A stretch of DNA of 64,000 nucleotides from Pseudomonas fluorescens (GCF_900215245.1 NZ_LT907842.1:4216001-4280000), one strand, 5' to 3'. Positions 44,418-53,888 are shown, counted from the first letter of the stretch. Program-made: numbers and translations. The notes: generated by a model not told the origin, from the sequence alone.

Positions 44418-44550
44418 ACCGATCGTTCCCACGCTCCGCGTGGGAATGCATCCCGTGACGCTCTGCGTCACCGTTGCGCAAAGCTTCGCCTGATTCGGGA
44501 CGCAGAGCGTCCCAGGCGGCATTCCCACGCAGAGCGTGGGAACGATCGGT
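44418..44550. repeat. 133-bp palindromic element (REPIN/MITE-like)
   Basis: The two ends are 32-bp inverted repeats with a single mismatch (left begins ACCGATCGTTCCCACGC, right ends GCGTGGGAACGATCGGT). Each end is itself a hairpin (GTTCCCACGC/GCGTGGGAA), and two more hairpins lie inside (TGACGC/GCGTCA and GGGACGC/GCGTCCC). Similar GTTCCCACGC palindromes are widespread in Pseudomonas. It sits directly upstream of the phn promoter. Confidence 0.88.
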
Positions 44551-44577
44551 CACAGGGGATTGTGGTGGCTTTGCAAC

Positions 44578-44643
44578 CTTTCACAAAACCTTCATCAATC
44601 CGCCCCCGTGCAGTCATGTGCAAGTAATAGCGCTGACACCTCC
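44578..44643 (+). promoter_or_regulatory. phased Pho-box array upstream of phnC
   Basis: CTTTCAC-aaaa-CCTTCAT (44578-44595) resembles the PhoB site CTGTCAT-N4-CTGTCAT. Further weak units in the same 11-bp phase follow at 44611 (CAGTCAT), 44622 (AAGTAAT) and 44633 (CTGACAC). PhoB binds as head-to-tail dimers with an 11-bp period. The array ends 68 bp before the phnC ATG. Confidence 0.65.
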
Positions 44644-44710
44644 CGCGCCTACTGTCGTTTGAACTCAACCGCAGCCCTTGTGTGGCTGTTCAGACCAGAC
44701 AGAGAAGCCC

Positions 44711-45544
44711 ATGACTCACGCTATCCATGTCGATCACTTGAACAAGACCTTTGCGAAGAAATCCGCATTAGTCGACCTCGAACTTACCGTTGCCACCGGT
44801 GAGATGGTCGCGCTGATTGGCGCTTCCGGCTCCGGCAAGTCGACCTTGCTGCGCCACCTGGCGGGCCTGGCCTGTTGCGACAAGAATAATGGCGGCAGCG
44901 TCAAGGTGCTCGGCCGGGAAGTGCAGGCCAGCGGCCGGTTGAACAGCAAGGTGCGGCGCCTGCGCTCCGACATCGGCTACATCTTCCAGCAGTTCAACCT
45001 GGTCAACCGCCTGAGTGTGCTCGACAACGTGCTGCTCGGTTGCCTGGGCCGCATGCCGCGCTGGCGTGGCAACCTCGGCCTGTTCAATGCCGAGGAAAAA
45101 CAGTTCGCCATGGAGTCCCTGGCCCGCGTCGGCCTGGCGGACCTGGCCGCGCAACGTGCTTCCACCTTGTCCGGCGGCCAGCAGCAACGCGTGGCGATTG
45201 CCCGGGCCCTGACCCAGCGCGCCGAAGTGATCCTCGCCGATGAACCCATCGCTTCGCTGGACCCGGAGTCGGCCCGCAAGGTCATGGAGATCCTCGCCGA
45301 CATCAACGGTCGCGACGGCAAGACCGTGGTGGTCACCCTGCACCAAGTCGATTACGCCATGCGTTATTGCCCGCGAGCCGTGGCGCTCAAGGGCGGCCGA
45401 ATTCACTTCGATGGCCACGCCAGCGAGCTGAGCAGCCAGTTCCTCAATGATTTGTACGGTGCCGATGTCGACACCAGCCTGATGTTTTCCGACCAGACCC
45501 GCACCACCGTCGTCCCCGCACGGTTGGCCCTGGCTCGCGCTTGA
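44711..45544 (+). CDS. phnC: phosphonate ABC transporter ATP-binding protein PhnC
   Basis: The 277-residue ABC ATPase powers phosphonate import with PhnD and PhnE. Motifs are Walker [20 protein letters not shown]-loop [21 protein letters not shown], signature [15 protein letters not shown], Walker [14 protein letters not shown], and the PhnC-specific [20 protein letters not shown] 44711 has GAGAAG upstream. It is the first gene of the C-P lyase operon, behind the Pho boxes. Confidence 0.96.
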   Translation: MTHAIHVDHLNKTFAKKSALVDLELTVATGEMVALIGASGSGKSTLLRHLAGLACCDKNNGGSVKVLGREVQASGRLNSKVRRLRSDIGYIFQQFNLVNRLSVLDNVLLGCLGRMPRWRGNLGLFNAEEKQFAMESLARVGLADLAAQRASTLSGGQQQRVAIARALTQRAEVILADEPIASLDPESARKVMEILADINGRDGKTVVVTLHQVDYAMRYCPRAVALKGGRIHFDGHASELSSQFLNDLYGADVDTSLMFSDQTRTTVVPARLALARA

Positions 45545-45576
45545 AACCCCAATAACGACCCACAGGAATCCTCTCC

Positions 45577-46578
45577 ATGTTGAACCGTATCGGTCATGTG
45601 TTTCTGTCTGCCGTGCTGCTCGCCAGCGTGGCCATGGGCAATGCCCAGGCCGTCGACAAGGCGATCAATTTCGGCATCATGTCCACCGAGTCTTCGCAGA
45701 ACCTCAAGAGCATCTGGCAGCCCTTTCTGGATGACATGCACAAGAAGACCGGCCTCACCATCAACGCCACCTTCGCCTCCGACTACGCCGGCCTGATCCA
45801 GGGCATGCGCTTCAACAAGGTCGACGTGGCCTGGCTGGGCAACAAGGCGGCGATGGAAGCGGTGGACCGTTCCAACGGCGAAATCTTCGCCCAGACCGCT
45901 GCCGCCAATGGGGCAGCCGGTTACTGGAGCGTGCTGATCGTGCGCAAGGACAGCCCGATCAACAACGTCGATGACATGCTCAAGAACGCCAAGAACCTGA
46001 CCTTCGGCAACGGTGACCCGAACTCCACCTCGGGCTACCTGGTACCGGGCTACTACGTGTTCGCCAAGAACCACGTTGATGCCGCCACCGCCTTCAAGCG
46101 CACCCTCAATTCCAGCCATGAAGTCAACGCACTGAGCGTGGCCAAGGGGCAGTTGGACGTCGCCACCTTCAACACCGAAAGCTGGGACCGCCTGGAAGTC
46201 ACCCAGCCCGACAAGGCCGCCCTGCTCAAGGTGATCTGGAAGTCGCCGCTGATCCCCGCCGACCCGATGGTGTGGAGCAAGGCCCTGAGCGACAGCGAGA
46301 AAACCAAGATCCGCGATTTCTTCGCCAACTACGGTGACACCGACGAAGAGAAGGCCGTGCTGAAGAACATGCAACTGGGCAAGTTCCTCAAGTCCAGCGA
46401 CGACCAACTGCTGCCGATCCGCCAACTGGAGCTGTTCAAGCAGCGCACCACCATCAGCGCCGACGACAAGCTGGAGGCCGCCGACAAGGCCAAGAAGCTC
46501 GCCGACATCGACGCCGACCTGGCCAAGCTGCAAGAGCGCATCACCGAGCTGGACAAGAAGACCGCAGCCAACGGCTAA
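45577..46578 (+). CDS. phnD: phosphonate-binding periplasmic protein PhnD
   Basis: The 333-residue precursor has a signal peptide ending AQA (about residue 25) and a PBP2 PhnD fold: AINFGIMSTESSQNLKSIWQ, LGNKAAMEAVDRSNGEIFAQ, FGNGDPNSTSGYLVPGYYVF and LSVAKGQLDVATFNTESWDR. It captures phosphonates for the PhnCE importer. It is followed by a REP pair before phnE. Confidence 0.96.
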   Translation: MLNRIGHVFLSAVLLASVAMGNAQAVDKAINFGIMSTESSQNLKSIWQPFLDDMHKKTGLTINATFASDYAGLIQGMRFNKVDVAWLGNKAAMEAVDRSNGEIFAQTAAANGAAGYWSVLIVRKDSPINNVDDMLKNAKNLTFGNGDPNSTSGYLVPGYYVFAKNHVDAATAFKRTLNSSHEVNALSVAKGQLDVATFNTESWDRLEVTQPDKAALLKVIWKSPLIPADPMVWSKALSDSEKTKIRDFFANYGDTDEEKAVLKNMQLGKFLKSSDDQLLPIRQLELFKQRTTISADDKLEAADKAKKLADIDADLAKLQERITELDKKTAANG

Positions 46579-46600
46579 CCCCCTGTAGGAATCGGGTTCA

Positions 46601-46690
46601 TGTGGGAGCGGGCTTGCTCGCGAATACGGTGTGTCATTCAACGCATCCGGCGACTGAGTCACCGCATTCGCGAGCAAGCCCGCTCCCACA
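46601..46690. repeat. REP/BIME inverted pair inside the phn operon
   Basis: TGTGGGAGCGGGCTTGCTCG and its reverse complement form arms that enclose the region between phnD and phnE. In other binding-protein operons, REPs at this place protect the upstream mRNA so that more binding protein than permease is made. Confidence 0.9.
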
Positions 46691-46724
46691 TAAGCCTTGC
46701 CCACACACTTATTGAGAGTGACCC

Positions 46725-47507
46725 ATGACTACCTTGCATGCTGAAGCAGTGGGCAAAAGGACTTGGCCGCAGTACCTCGGCTGGGGCCTGTTCCTGATCC
46801 TGCTGGCCTGGGCCTGGCACGGCGCCGAAATGAACCCGCTGGCGCTGTACCGCGACTCCGGAAACATGGCGACCTTCGCCGCCGACTTCTTCCCGCCGGA
46901 CTTCCACGAATGGCGCTCCTACCTCAAGGAGATGATCGTCACCGTGCAAATCGCCCTCTGGGGCACGGTGCTGGCGATTGTCTGCTCGGTGCCGCTGGGC
47001 ATCCTGTGCGCCGACAACATCACCCCATGGTGGATCCACCAGCCGCTGCGCCGGGTGATGGATGCCTTCCGTTCGATCAACGAAATGGTGTTCGCGATGT
47101 TGTTCGTGGTCGCGGTGGGCCTCGGTCCTTTCGCCGGTGTTCTGGCCTTGTGGATCAGCACCACCGGCGTGCTCGCCAAGCTGTTCGCCGAAGCCGTCGA
47201 AGCCATCGACCCGGGCCCGGTTGAAGGCGTCAGAGCCACCGGCGCCAGCGCCCTGCAAGAGGTGATCTACGGCGTGATCCCCCAAGTGATGCCGCTGTGG
47301 GTGTCCTACGCGCTCTACCGTTTCGAAGCCAACGTGCGCTCGGCGACGGTGGTGGGGATGGTCGGTGCCGGCGGGATCGGCGTGATCCTGTGGGAGAACA
47401 TCCGCGCCTTCCAGTTCGTGCAGACCTGCGCGGTGCTGCTGGTGATCATCGTGGTGGTGAGCTGTATCGACGTGCTGTCCCAACGCCTGCGCAAGCAGTT
47501 CATCTGA
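46725..47507 (+). CDS. phnE: phosphonate ABC transporter permease PhnE
   Basis: The 260-residue inner-membrane permease has about five or six transmembrane segments. The EAA loop region is [27 protein letters not shown], split here as [14 protein letters not shown] and [18 protein letters not shown], and is typical of PhnE. ATG 46725 follows the REP pair by 34 bp. It ends 36 bp before phnF. Confidence 0.95.
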   Translation: MTTLHAEAVGKRTWPQYLGWGLFLILLAWAWHGAEMNPLALYRDSGNMATFAADFFPPDFHEWRSYLKEMIVTVQIALWGTVLAIVCSVPLGILCADNITPWWIHQPLRRVMDAFRSINEMVFAMLFVVAVGLGPFAGVLALWISTTGVLAKLFAEAVEAIDPGPVEGVRATGASALQEVIYGVIPQVMPLWVSYALYRFEANVRSATVVGMVGAGGIGVILWENIRAFQFVQTCAVLLVIIVVVSCIDVLSQRLRKQFI

Positions 47508-47517
47508 CTACGGAGGG

Positions 47518-47539
47518 GTGCCCCAGGGCGCTTTTTTTT
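47518..47539 (+). terminator. terminator-like hairpin between phnE and phnF
   Basis: GTGCC-CCAG-GGCGC (one GU pair) followed by eight T lies 10 bases after the phnE stop and ends 4 bases before the phnF ATG. The stem is short, so termination would be partial. The GGAGGGG just upstream is the only Shine-Dalgarno-like sequence for phnF and is about 25 bases away from its start. Confidence 0.5.
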
Positions 47540-47543
47540 AAGC

Positions 47544-48248
47544 ATGCAGTTGTCTAGACAAGATGAGCCGGTGTACCGCGAACTCGCCGATATCCTGCGC
47601 CGCGAACTGAGCAGCTATCAGGCCGGCGACTTCCTGCCGGGCGAGGTGCAGCTGGCCGAACGCTTTGGCGTGAACCGCCACACCCTGCGCCGGGCCATCG
47701 ATGAGCTGGTGTTCGAAGGCAGCCTGTTGCGCCGCCAGGGCAAGGGCACCCAAGTGCTCGACCGCCCGCTGATTTACCCGATGGGCGCCGAGACCTCCTA
47801 CAGCCAATCGCTGTCGGCCCAGGGCGTGGGCGTGGAAGCGCTGCTGCTCAAGCGCCGCTACTGCTTCGCCAGCCGCGAAGAGGCGCAGCAACTGGGCATC
47901 GCCGAGATGGCACCGATGATCGAGCTGCAAACCTTGCGCAAGCTCAATCACCAGCCGGTCAGCCTGATCCGCCACCGCTACTGCGCCAGCCGTGCGCCGT
48001 TGCTGGCGGACTACAACGGCGGCTCCCTGCGCCATTACCTGCGCGAGCGCGACCTGCCGTTGACCCGCACCCACAGCCTGATCGGCGCGCGCTTGCCCAA
48101 CCGCGACGAAGCCGCGCTGCTGATGATGCCCCGGCATTTGCCGGCGCTGACGGTATTCACCCTTTCCCGCGATCGCGACGGCCGCCCGGTGGAGCTGGCG
48201 CAGTCCACCAGCCGTTCCGATCGCTTCCAGTACCAAGTGGTGACCTGA
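47544..48248 (+). CDS. phnF: GntR/HutC-family regulator PhnF
   Basis: The 234-residue regulator has an N-terminal winged helix (YRELADILRRELSSYQAGDF and LAERFGVNRHTLRRAIDELV, about 9-75) and a UTRA effector domain (SYSQSLSAQGVGVEALLLKR onward). PhnF is the expected repressor of phosphonate genes. The start is the only ATG before the domain, although its ribosome site is poor. The 12-bp palindrome at 47550-47561 lies in its first codons. It overlaps the phnG ATG by 1 bp. Confidence 0.94.
   Translation: MQLSRQDEPVYRELADILRRELSSYQAGDFLPGEVQLAERFGVNRHTLRRAIDELVFEGSLLRRQGKGTQVLDRPLIYPMGAETSYSQSLSAQGVGVEALLLKRRYCFASREEAQQLGIAEMAPMIELQTLRKLNHQPVSLIRHRYCASRAPLLADYNGGSLRHYLRERDLPLTRTHSLIGARLPNRDEAALLMMPRHLPALTVFTLSRDRDGRPVELAQSTSRSDRFQYQVVT
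47550..47561. promoter_or_regulatory. candidate PhnF operator in the first codons of phnF
   Basis: TTGTCTAGACAA is a perfect 12-bp palindrome. Its GTCTAGAC core resembles operators of HutC-branch GntR regulators (GT-N4-AC type, e.g. GTATAGAC in mycobacterial PhnF sites). It lies inside codons 3-6 of phnF, where bound repressor would block elongation or a nearby promoter. Confidence 0.55.
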
Positions 48249-48697
48249 TGGAGACCCCGATGAACCTGTCCCCGCGTCAACACTGGATCGGCGTGCTCGC
48301 CCGCGCCTTTCGCAGTGAATTGCTGCCCCATGAAGACGCCCTGCGCGACGTGGATTACCAACTGATCCGCGCCCCGGAAATCGGCATGACCCTGGTGCGC
48401 GGCCGCATGGGCGGCAATGGTGCGCCGTTCAACGTCGGCGAAATGAGCGTCACCCGCTGCGTGGTGCGCCTGGCCGACGGCCGCACCGGCTACAGCTACC
48501 TGGCCGGGCGCGACAAGGTCCACGCCGAGCTGGCGGCCCTGGCGGATGCGCATTTGCAGGGCGCGCACCCGAGCATCTGGCTCAGCGATTTGATCCGCTC
48601 GCTGGCCAACGCCCAGGCCGAACGCCGGGCGCAAAAAGAGGCCGACACCGCCGCCACCAAGGTCGAGTTCTTCACCCTGGTTCGAGGAGAAAACTGA
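48248..48697 (+). CDS. phnG: C-P lyase subunit PhnG
   Basis: The 149-residue subunit of the PhnGHIJ core complex makes alpha-D-ribose-1-phosphonate triphosphate with PhnI. The recognisable part is LIRAPEIGMTLVRGRMGGNG, then APFNVGEMSVTRCVVRL and GYSYLAGRDKVHAELAAL. ATG 48248 overlaps the phnF stop; an in-frame ATG at 48260 (MNLSPRQ) is an alternative. It overlaps phnH by 1 bp. Confidence 0.95.
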   Translation: METPMNLSPRQHWIGVLARAFRSELLPHEDALRDVDYQLIRAPEIGMTLVRGRMGGNGAPFNVGEMSVTRCVVRLADGRTGYSYLAGRDKVHAELAALADAHLQGAHPSIWLSDLIRSLANAQAERRAQKEADTAATKVEFFTLVRGEN

Positions 48698-49287
48698 TGA
48701 ATGCCCAACTCTTGCAACCGGCGTTCGTAGACCCGGTGCTGGATGCCCAGCGCGGTTTTCGCGGCGCCCTCAAGGCCCTCGCCGAGCCCGGTTTGATCCA
48801 GTCCTTGCCCGCAGCGCCAAGCCTTGAAGGCCTAGCGCCGGGCACCTACGCGCTGTGCCTGGCACTGCTGGATACGGACACGCCGCTGTGGCTGGCACCG
48901 AGCTTCGACACGCCGCTGATTCGCGCCAACCTGGCCTTCCATTGCGGCTGCCCGCTGACCACACGCCGGGAAGAGGCCGCGTTCGCCTTGCTCGGTGAAC
49001 AGGACTTGCTCGACCTCGGCGGCTTCGACCACGGCAACGACCGCTACCCCGATCAGTCCTGCACCTTGCTGGTCCAGTTGACCGACCTGGAAGCCGGTCG
49101 CGCCTTGAACTGGCAAGGCCCGGGGATCAAGACCCAGCGTCAGGTCAACCTGCCGGTGCCTCAAGCCTTCTGGCTGGAGCGCCAACGCCGCGAAACCTTT
49201 CCACGTGGCCTGGACGTGTTGTTCGCCGCCGGCCATCACCTGATCGGCCTGCCACGCAGTACCCGAATTGCACAGGAGCGTGCCTGA
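48697..49287 (+). CDS. phnH: C-P lyase subunit PhnH
   Basis: The 196-residue core-complex subunit stabilises the PhnGHI interaction. Family patterns are FVDPVLDAQRGFRGALKALA, TPLIRANLAFHCGCPLT and GHHLIGLPRSTRI at the C-terminus. The start overlaps the phnG stop by one base, and the stop overlaps phnI by one base. Confidence 0.95.
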   Translation: MNAQLLQPAFVDPVLDAQRGFRGALKALAEPGLIQSLPAAPSLEGLAPGTYALCLALLDTDTPLWLAPSFDTPLIRANLAFHCGCPLTTRREEAAFALLGEQDLLDLGGFDHGNDRYPDQSCTLLVQLTDLEAGRALNWQGPGIKTQRQVNLPVPQAFWLERQRRETFPRGLDVLFAAGHHLIGLPRSTRIAQERA

Positions 49288-50363
49288 TGTACGTAGCCGT
49301 CAAGGGTGGCGAACAGGCCATCGACAATGCCCACCGCCTGCTGGCGAAAAAACGCCGGGGCGATACATCCATTCCTGAACTGAACGTGGAGCAGATCCGC
49401 GAGCAACTGCCGCTGGCGGTCGCCCGGGTGATGAGCGAAGGCTCGTTGTACGACACGGAGCTTGCCGCACTGGCGATCAAGCAAGCGGCGGGGGATCTGG
49501 TGGAAGCGATCTTCCTGCTGCGGGCCTACCGCACCACGTTGCCGCGCTTCAGCCCGAGCCTGCCGATCGACACCGCGCAGATGTCGTTGAGCCGACGTTT
49601 GTCGGCCACGTTCAAGGACGTGCCGGGCGGCCAACTGCTGGGCCCGACCTTCGACTACACCCATCGCCTGCTGGATTTTGCGCTGCTGGCCGAAGGTGAA
49701 TACCCTGGCCCGCAAACCGCACCGGATGCGACTCTGGAAGCGTGCCCGCGGGTGCTGGGCTTGCTGGCCAAGGAAGGCCTGATCAAGAACGAATCCGACG
49801 ACACCGGCAGCGTCGCCGACATCACCCGCGACCCCCTGGAATACCCGGCCAACCGTGCCCAGCGCCTGCAAGCCCTGGCCCGTGGCGATGAGGGTTTCCT
49901 GCTCGCGCTGGGTTACTCCACCCAGCGCGGGTACGGCCGCAACCACCCATTCGCCGGTGAGATTCGCATTGGCGACGTAGAGGTGTGGATCGACCCGCAA
50001 GAACTGGGTTTCCCGGTCTGCCTGGGCAGCATCGAAGTCACCGAGTGCGAGATGGTCAACCAGTTCGTCGGCTCGGCCACCGAGCTGGCGCAGTTCACCC
50101 GCGGCTACGGTCTGGCGTTCGGGCATGCCGAGCGCAAGGCCATGGGCATGGCCCTGGTGGACCGCTCGCTGCGGGCCAGCGAGTTCAACGAAGAGATCGT
50201 CTCGCCGGCCCAGCAGGAAGAATTCGTACTGTCCCACTGCGACAACGTCGAGGCGGCGGGCTTTGTGTCCCACCTCAAATTGCCTCACTACGTGGACTTC
50301 CAGTCCGAGCTGGAACTGATCCGCAAACTGCGCCAACCGGCCGAGGGCACCCGCCATGAATGA
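49287..50363 (+). CDS. phnI: C-P lyase subunit PhnI (nucleosidase/phosphonylating component)
   Basis: The 358-residue subunit, with PhnG, PhnH and PhnL, displaces adenine from ATP with phosphonate. Patterns are MYVAVKGGEQAIDNAHRLL, EGSLYDTELAALAIKQAAGD, GFLLALGYSTQRGYGRNHPF and LAFGHAERKAMGMALVDRSL. It overlaps phnJ by 8 bp. Length is normal. Confidence 0.95.
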   Translation: MYVAVKGGEQAIDNAHRLLAKKRRGDTSIPELNVEQIREQLPLAVARVMSEGSLYDTELAALAIKQAAGDLVEAIFLLRAYRTTLPRFSPSLPIDTAQMSLSRRLSATFKDVPGGQLLGPTFDYTHRLLDFALLAEGEYPGPQTAPDATLEACPRVLGLLAKEGLIKNESDDTGSVADITRDPLEYPANRAQRLQALARGDEGFLLALGYSTQRGYGRNHPFAGEIRIGDVEVWIDPQELGFPVCLGSIEVTECEMVNQFVGSATELAQFTRGYGLAFGHAERKAMGMALVDRSLRASEFNEEIVSPAQQEEFVLSHCDNVEAAGFVSHLKLPHYVDFQSELELIRKLRQPAEGTRHE

Positions 50364-51222
50364 CCTGACTCAAACGCCTGCGCGTGACCCGGCGTACAAC
50401 TTCGCCTACCTGGATGAGCAGACCAAACGCATGATCCGCCGCGCCTTGCTCAAGGCCGTGGCGATCCCCGGTTACCAGGTGCCGTTCGGTGGCCGCGAGA
50501 TGCCGCTGCCTTACGGCTGGGGCACCGGCGGCATGCAATTGACCGCCGCAATTCTGGGGGCCGACGACGTGCTCAAGGTGATCGACCAGGGCGCCGACGA
50601 CACCACTAACGCCGTGTCGATCCGCCGCTTTTTCGCGCGCACGGCGGGGGTTGCCACCACCGAAAGCACCCCGGACGCCACGGTGATCCAGACCCGCCAC
50701 CGCATCCCGGAAACTCCGTTGCAGGCCGACCAGATCATGGTTTACCAGGTGCCTATCCCGGAGCCGCTGCGCTTTATCGAGCCGTCGGAAACCGAGACCC
50801 GCACCATGCACGCCCTCAATGACTACGGGGTGATGCACGTAAAGCTCTACGAAGACATCGCCACCTTCGGCCATATCGCCACCAGCTACGCCTACCCAGT
50901 AATGGTGGACGAGCGCTACGTGATGGACCCCTCGCCGATCCCGAAATTCGACAACCCGAAACTCGACATGAGCCCGGCGCTGATGCTGTTCGGTGCCGGT
51001 CGCGAAAAGCGCCTGTACGCGGTGCCGCCGTACACCCAGGTCAACAGCCTGGACTTTGAAGACCACCCCTTCGAAGTGCAGAAGTGGGAACACAACTGCG
51101 CCATCTGCGGCAGTCACGATTCGTTCCTCGATGAGCTGATTCTGGATGACGCCGGCACCCAGAGTTTTGTGTGTTCCGACACCTGGTACTGCGCCCAACG
51201 GGTGAAGGAGAGCAACCAATGA
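50356..51222 (+). CDS. phnJ: radical SAM C-P lyase PhnJ
   Basis: The 288-residue catalytic lyase cleaves the carbon-phosphorus bond using an iron-sulfur cluster and SAM. Cysteines 248, 251 and 273 (NCAICG and FVCSD) and 279 (DTWYC) have the spacing of E. coli PhnJ C241, C244, C266 and C272, the three cluster ligands and the catalytic thiol. YNFAYLDEQTKRMIRRALLK near the start is typical. It overlaps phnI and phnK. Confidence 0.97.
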   Translation: MNDLTQTPARDPAYNFAYLDEQTKRMIRRALLKAVAIPGYQVPFGGREMPLPYGWGTGGMQLTAAILGADDVLKVIDQGADDTTNAVSIRRFFARTAGVATTESTPDATVIQTRHRIPETPLQADQIMVYQVPIPEPLRFIEPSETETRTMHALNDYGVMHVKLYEDIATFGHIATSYAYPVMVDERYVMDPSPIPKFDNPKLDMSPALMLFGAGREKRLYAVPPYTQVNSLDFEDHPFEVQKWEHNCAICGSHDSFLDELILDDAGTQSFVCSDTWYCAQRVKESNQ

Positions 51223-52031
51223 TCCAGGCCTTGATGAAACAACCACCGCTGAGCGTGCCCGTCGAGCCGTTGTTGCAAGTGCGTGACCTGTCGCTGCTGT
51301 ACGGCCCGGAAAAGGGCTGCCAGGGCGTGAGCTTCGACCTGTATCCCGGCGAAGTGCTGGGGATTGTCGGCGAGTCGGGCTCGGGCAAATCCACCTTGCT
51401 CTCGCTGCTCAGCGGTCGCCTGCCGCCCCAGGCCGGCAACATTGGCTATCGCGGCAAGGACGGCGAATGGCTGGACCTGTACAGCGCCAGCGAAGCCGAG
51501 CGCCGCACCTTGCTGCGCACCGAATGGGGCTTTGTCGAGCAGAACCCACGGGACGGCTTGCGCATGGGCGTCTCGGCCGGCGCCAACATTGGCGAGCGCC
51601 TGATGGCCCAGGGCGTGCGTAATTATCAGCAGCTGCGCGGCGCGGGTCTGGACTGGCTGAGCCAGGTGGAAATCGACCCGCAACGCATCGACGACTTGCC
51701 CCGGACCTTCTCCGGCGGCATGCAACAGCGCCTGCAAATCGCCCGCAACCTCGTCTCCAGCCCGCGTCTTGTCTTCATGGACGAACCCACCGGCGGCCTG
51801 GACGTGTCGGTGCAAGCGCGCTTGCTCGACCTGTTGCGTGGCCTGGTGCGCGAGCTGGACCTGGCCGTGGTGATCGTGACCCACGACCTCGCCGTAGCAC
51901 GCTTGCTGGCCGACCGCCTGATGGTGATGCGCCGTTCGCGGGTGGTGGAAACCGGGCTGACGGACCAGATCCTCGACGATCCACAGCACCCTTACTCTCA
52001 ACTGCTGGTGTCTTCGGTATTGCAGCCATGA
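51219..52031 (+). CDS. phnK: C-P lyase ATP-binding protein PhnK
   Basis: The 270-residue ABC-type ATPase docks onto the PhnGHIJ core. Walker A is [19 protein letters not shown], the signature is [15 protein letters not shown], and Walker B is [18 protein letters not shown] 51219 overlaps the phnJ stop (ATGA) and is preferred over the in-frame reading from 51171. It overlaps phnL by 4 bp. Confidence 0.95.
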   Translation: MIQALMKQPPLSVPVEPLLQVRDLSLLYGPEKGCQGVSFDLYPGEVLGIVGESGSGKSTLLSLLSGRLPPQAGNIGYRGKDGEWLDLYSASEAERRTLLRTEWGFVEQNPRDGLRMGVSAGANIGERLMAQGVRNYQQLRGAGLDWLSQVEIDPQRIDDLPRTFSGGMQQRLQIARNLVSSPRLVFMDEPTGGLDVSVQARLLDLLRGLVRELDLAVVIVTHDLAVARLLADRLMVMRRSRVVETGLTDQILDDPQHPYSQLLVSSVLQP

Positions 52032-52750
52032 TGAATGCCTTGATCGAGGTCCGTGACCTCTCGAAAACCTTCACCTTGCACCAGCAACACGGCGTGGTGC
52101 TGAACGTGCTGCGCGGGGTGGAGTTCAGCGTGAAAGGCGGCGAGTGCCTGGTGCTGCACGGCCAGTCCGGCGCCGGTAAAAGCACCTTGCTGCGCACCTT
52201 GTACGGCAACTATCTGCCGGCGGGTGGCAGCATCCGCGTGCAGCACCTCGGCGAATGGCTGGAGCTGGTGGGTGCCGAGCCCCGTGAGGTGTTGCAAGTG
52301 CGCCAGCAGACCCTTGGCTATGTCAGCCAGTTTCTGCGGGTGATCCCGCGTGTGGCCTGCCTGGACGTGGTGATGGAGCCGGCCCTGGCCCGCGGCTGGT
52401 CCCGGGACCTGGCGCGCTCCCGTGCCGAACTTTTGCTCAGCCGCCTGAACATTCCCCAGCGCCTGTGGCAGCTGGCGCCCGGCACCTTTTCCGGTGGCGA
52501 ACAACAGCGGGTCAACATCGCCCGCGGCTTCATGGTGGCCTGGCCAGTGATGCTGCTGGACGAACCCACCGCGTCACTCGACGACAGCAATCGCCAGGTG
52601 GTGCTGGAACTGATGAACGAAGCCAAGGCAGCCGGTGCCGCCTTGATCGGCATCTTCCACGACCGCGCCGCCCGTGAAGCGGTCGCCGACCGCCATTTCG
52701 ACATGACCCCCGCGCCTGTTGCCCAAGAGGAATACGCCCATGCCCGCTGA
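52028..52750 (+). CDS. phnL: C-P lyase ATP-binding protein PhnL
   Basis: The 240-residue ABC-type ATPase pairs with PhnK. Motifs are Walker [19 protein letters not shown], signature [15 protein letters not shown] and Walker [15 protein letters not shown]. No membrane partner is needed. The 3' end overlaps phnM by 11 bp. Confidence 0.95.
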   Translation: MMNALIEVRDLSKTFTLHQQHGVVLNVLRGVEFSVKGGECLVLHGQSGAGKSTLLRTLYGNYLPAGGSIRVQHLGEWLELVGAEPREVLQVRQQTLGYVSQFLRVIPRVACLDVVMEPALARGWSRDLARSRAELLLSRLNIPQRLWQLAPGTFSGGEQQRVNIARGFMVAWPVMLLDEPTASLDDSNRQVVLELMNEAKAAGAALIGIFHDRAAREAVADRHFDMTPAPVAQEEYAHAR

Positions 52751-53888
52751 GCAGATCCTCAGTAATGCCCAGGTCGTCACCGCTGACCGTGTATTTCTTG
52801 GCTCGGTGGTGCTGCGTGACGGGCTGATCGTCGACATCGCCGAAGGCCGCAGCCAGTTGCCCCAGGCCCAGGACCTGGACGGTGATTGCCTGCTGCCGGG
52901 CCTCGTGGAATTGCACACCGACAACCTGGAAAAACACATGACCCCGCGCCCCGGCGTGGACTGGCCGTCCACCTCGGCGGTGCTCAGCCATGACGCGCAG
53001 ATCATCGCGGCCGGCATCACCACGGTGTTCGACGCGGTGTCCATCGGCGATGTGAACCCCAAGGGCAACCGCATGCAGAAACTGCCGGCGATGCTCAACG
53101 CCATTGCCGCTGCCGAAAGCGCCGGCCTGACCCGTGCCGAACACCACCTGCACCTGCGTTGCGAGCTGTGCCACCCGGACACGTTGAGCGTGTTTCGCGA
53201 CCTGGTGGAAAACCCGCTGGTGCGCCTGGTGTCGGTGATGGACCACTCGCCGGGCCAGCGCCAGTTCGTGCTCGAATCCAAGTACCGTGAGTACTACATG
53301 GGCAAGTACCACCTGAACGACGAGACCATGGATGCGTTCATCAAGCTGCAAATGGCCAACTCGAAGGAATACAGCGACCGCTACCGCGCCGCGATCGTCG
53401 AGCATTGCCTGACGCGCGGGCTGTCGGTGGCCAGCCATGACGATGCAACCCTGGCACATGTCGAGGAGTCGGCGGGCTACGGCATGACCATCGCCGAATT
53501 CCCCACCACCCTGGAAGCGGCGCGGGGCTGCCAGGAACTGAACATGAAAGTACTGATGGGCGCGCCGAACGTGGTGCGCGGCGGGTCCCACTCGGGTAAT
53601 GTGGCCGCCGCCGGCCTGGCTGCCGAGGGATTGCTGGATATACTTTCCAGTGACTACTACCCGGCCAGCCTGCTGCAGGCGGCGTTCGTGCTGGCCGATC
53701 AGCAGGACGGCGGCGATCTTTCCCGGGCGGTGAAGATGATCAGCCTGGCGCCGGCACATGCTGCGGGCCTGAGTGATCGCGGCGAAATCGCCGTGGGCCT
53801 GCGGGCCGATCTGGTGCAAGCGAAAAAAAGCCGCGACGGACTGCCAGTGGTCCAACAAGTCTGGCGACAAGCGAAGAGGGTGTTTTGA
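52740..53888 (+). CDS. phnM: RPnTP hydrolase PhnM
   Basis: The 382-residue amidohydrolase releases pyrophosphate from ribose-1-phosphonate triphosphate, making the substrate of PhnJ. Metal-binding and family segments are [44 protein letters not shown] and [16 protein letters not shown] 52740 ([13 protein letters not shown]) lies inside phnL. It is directly followed by phnN. Confidence 0.95.
   Translation: MPAEQILSNAQVVTADRVFLGSVVLRDGLIVDIAEGRSQLPQAQDLDGDCLLPGLVELHTDNLEKHMTPRPGVDWPSTSAVLSHDAQIIAAGITTVFDAVSIGDVNPKGNRMQKLPAMLNAIAAAESAGLTRAEHHLHLRCELCHPDTLSVFRDLVENPLVRLVSVMDHSPGQRQFVLESKYREYYMGKYHLNDETMDAFIKLQMANSKEYSDRYRAAIVEHCLTRGLSVASHDDATLAHVEESAGYGMTIAEFPTTLEAARGCQELNMKVLMGAPNVVRGGSHSGNVAAAGLAAEGLLDILSSDYYPASLLQAAFVLADQQDGGDLSRAVKMISLAPAHAAGLSDRGEIAVGLRADLVQAKKSRDGLPVVQQVWRQAKRVF

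Noticed and set aside
44272..44627. Two overlapping small open frames upstream of phnC
   Set aside because: They run through the 133-bp palindromic element and the Pho boxes, and have no family features.
44688..44695. GTTCAGAC as a second PhnF operator before phnC
   Set aside because: It matches only 6 of 8 core bases of the phnF palindrome and is not symmetric.
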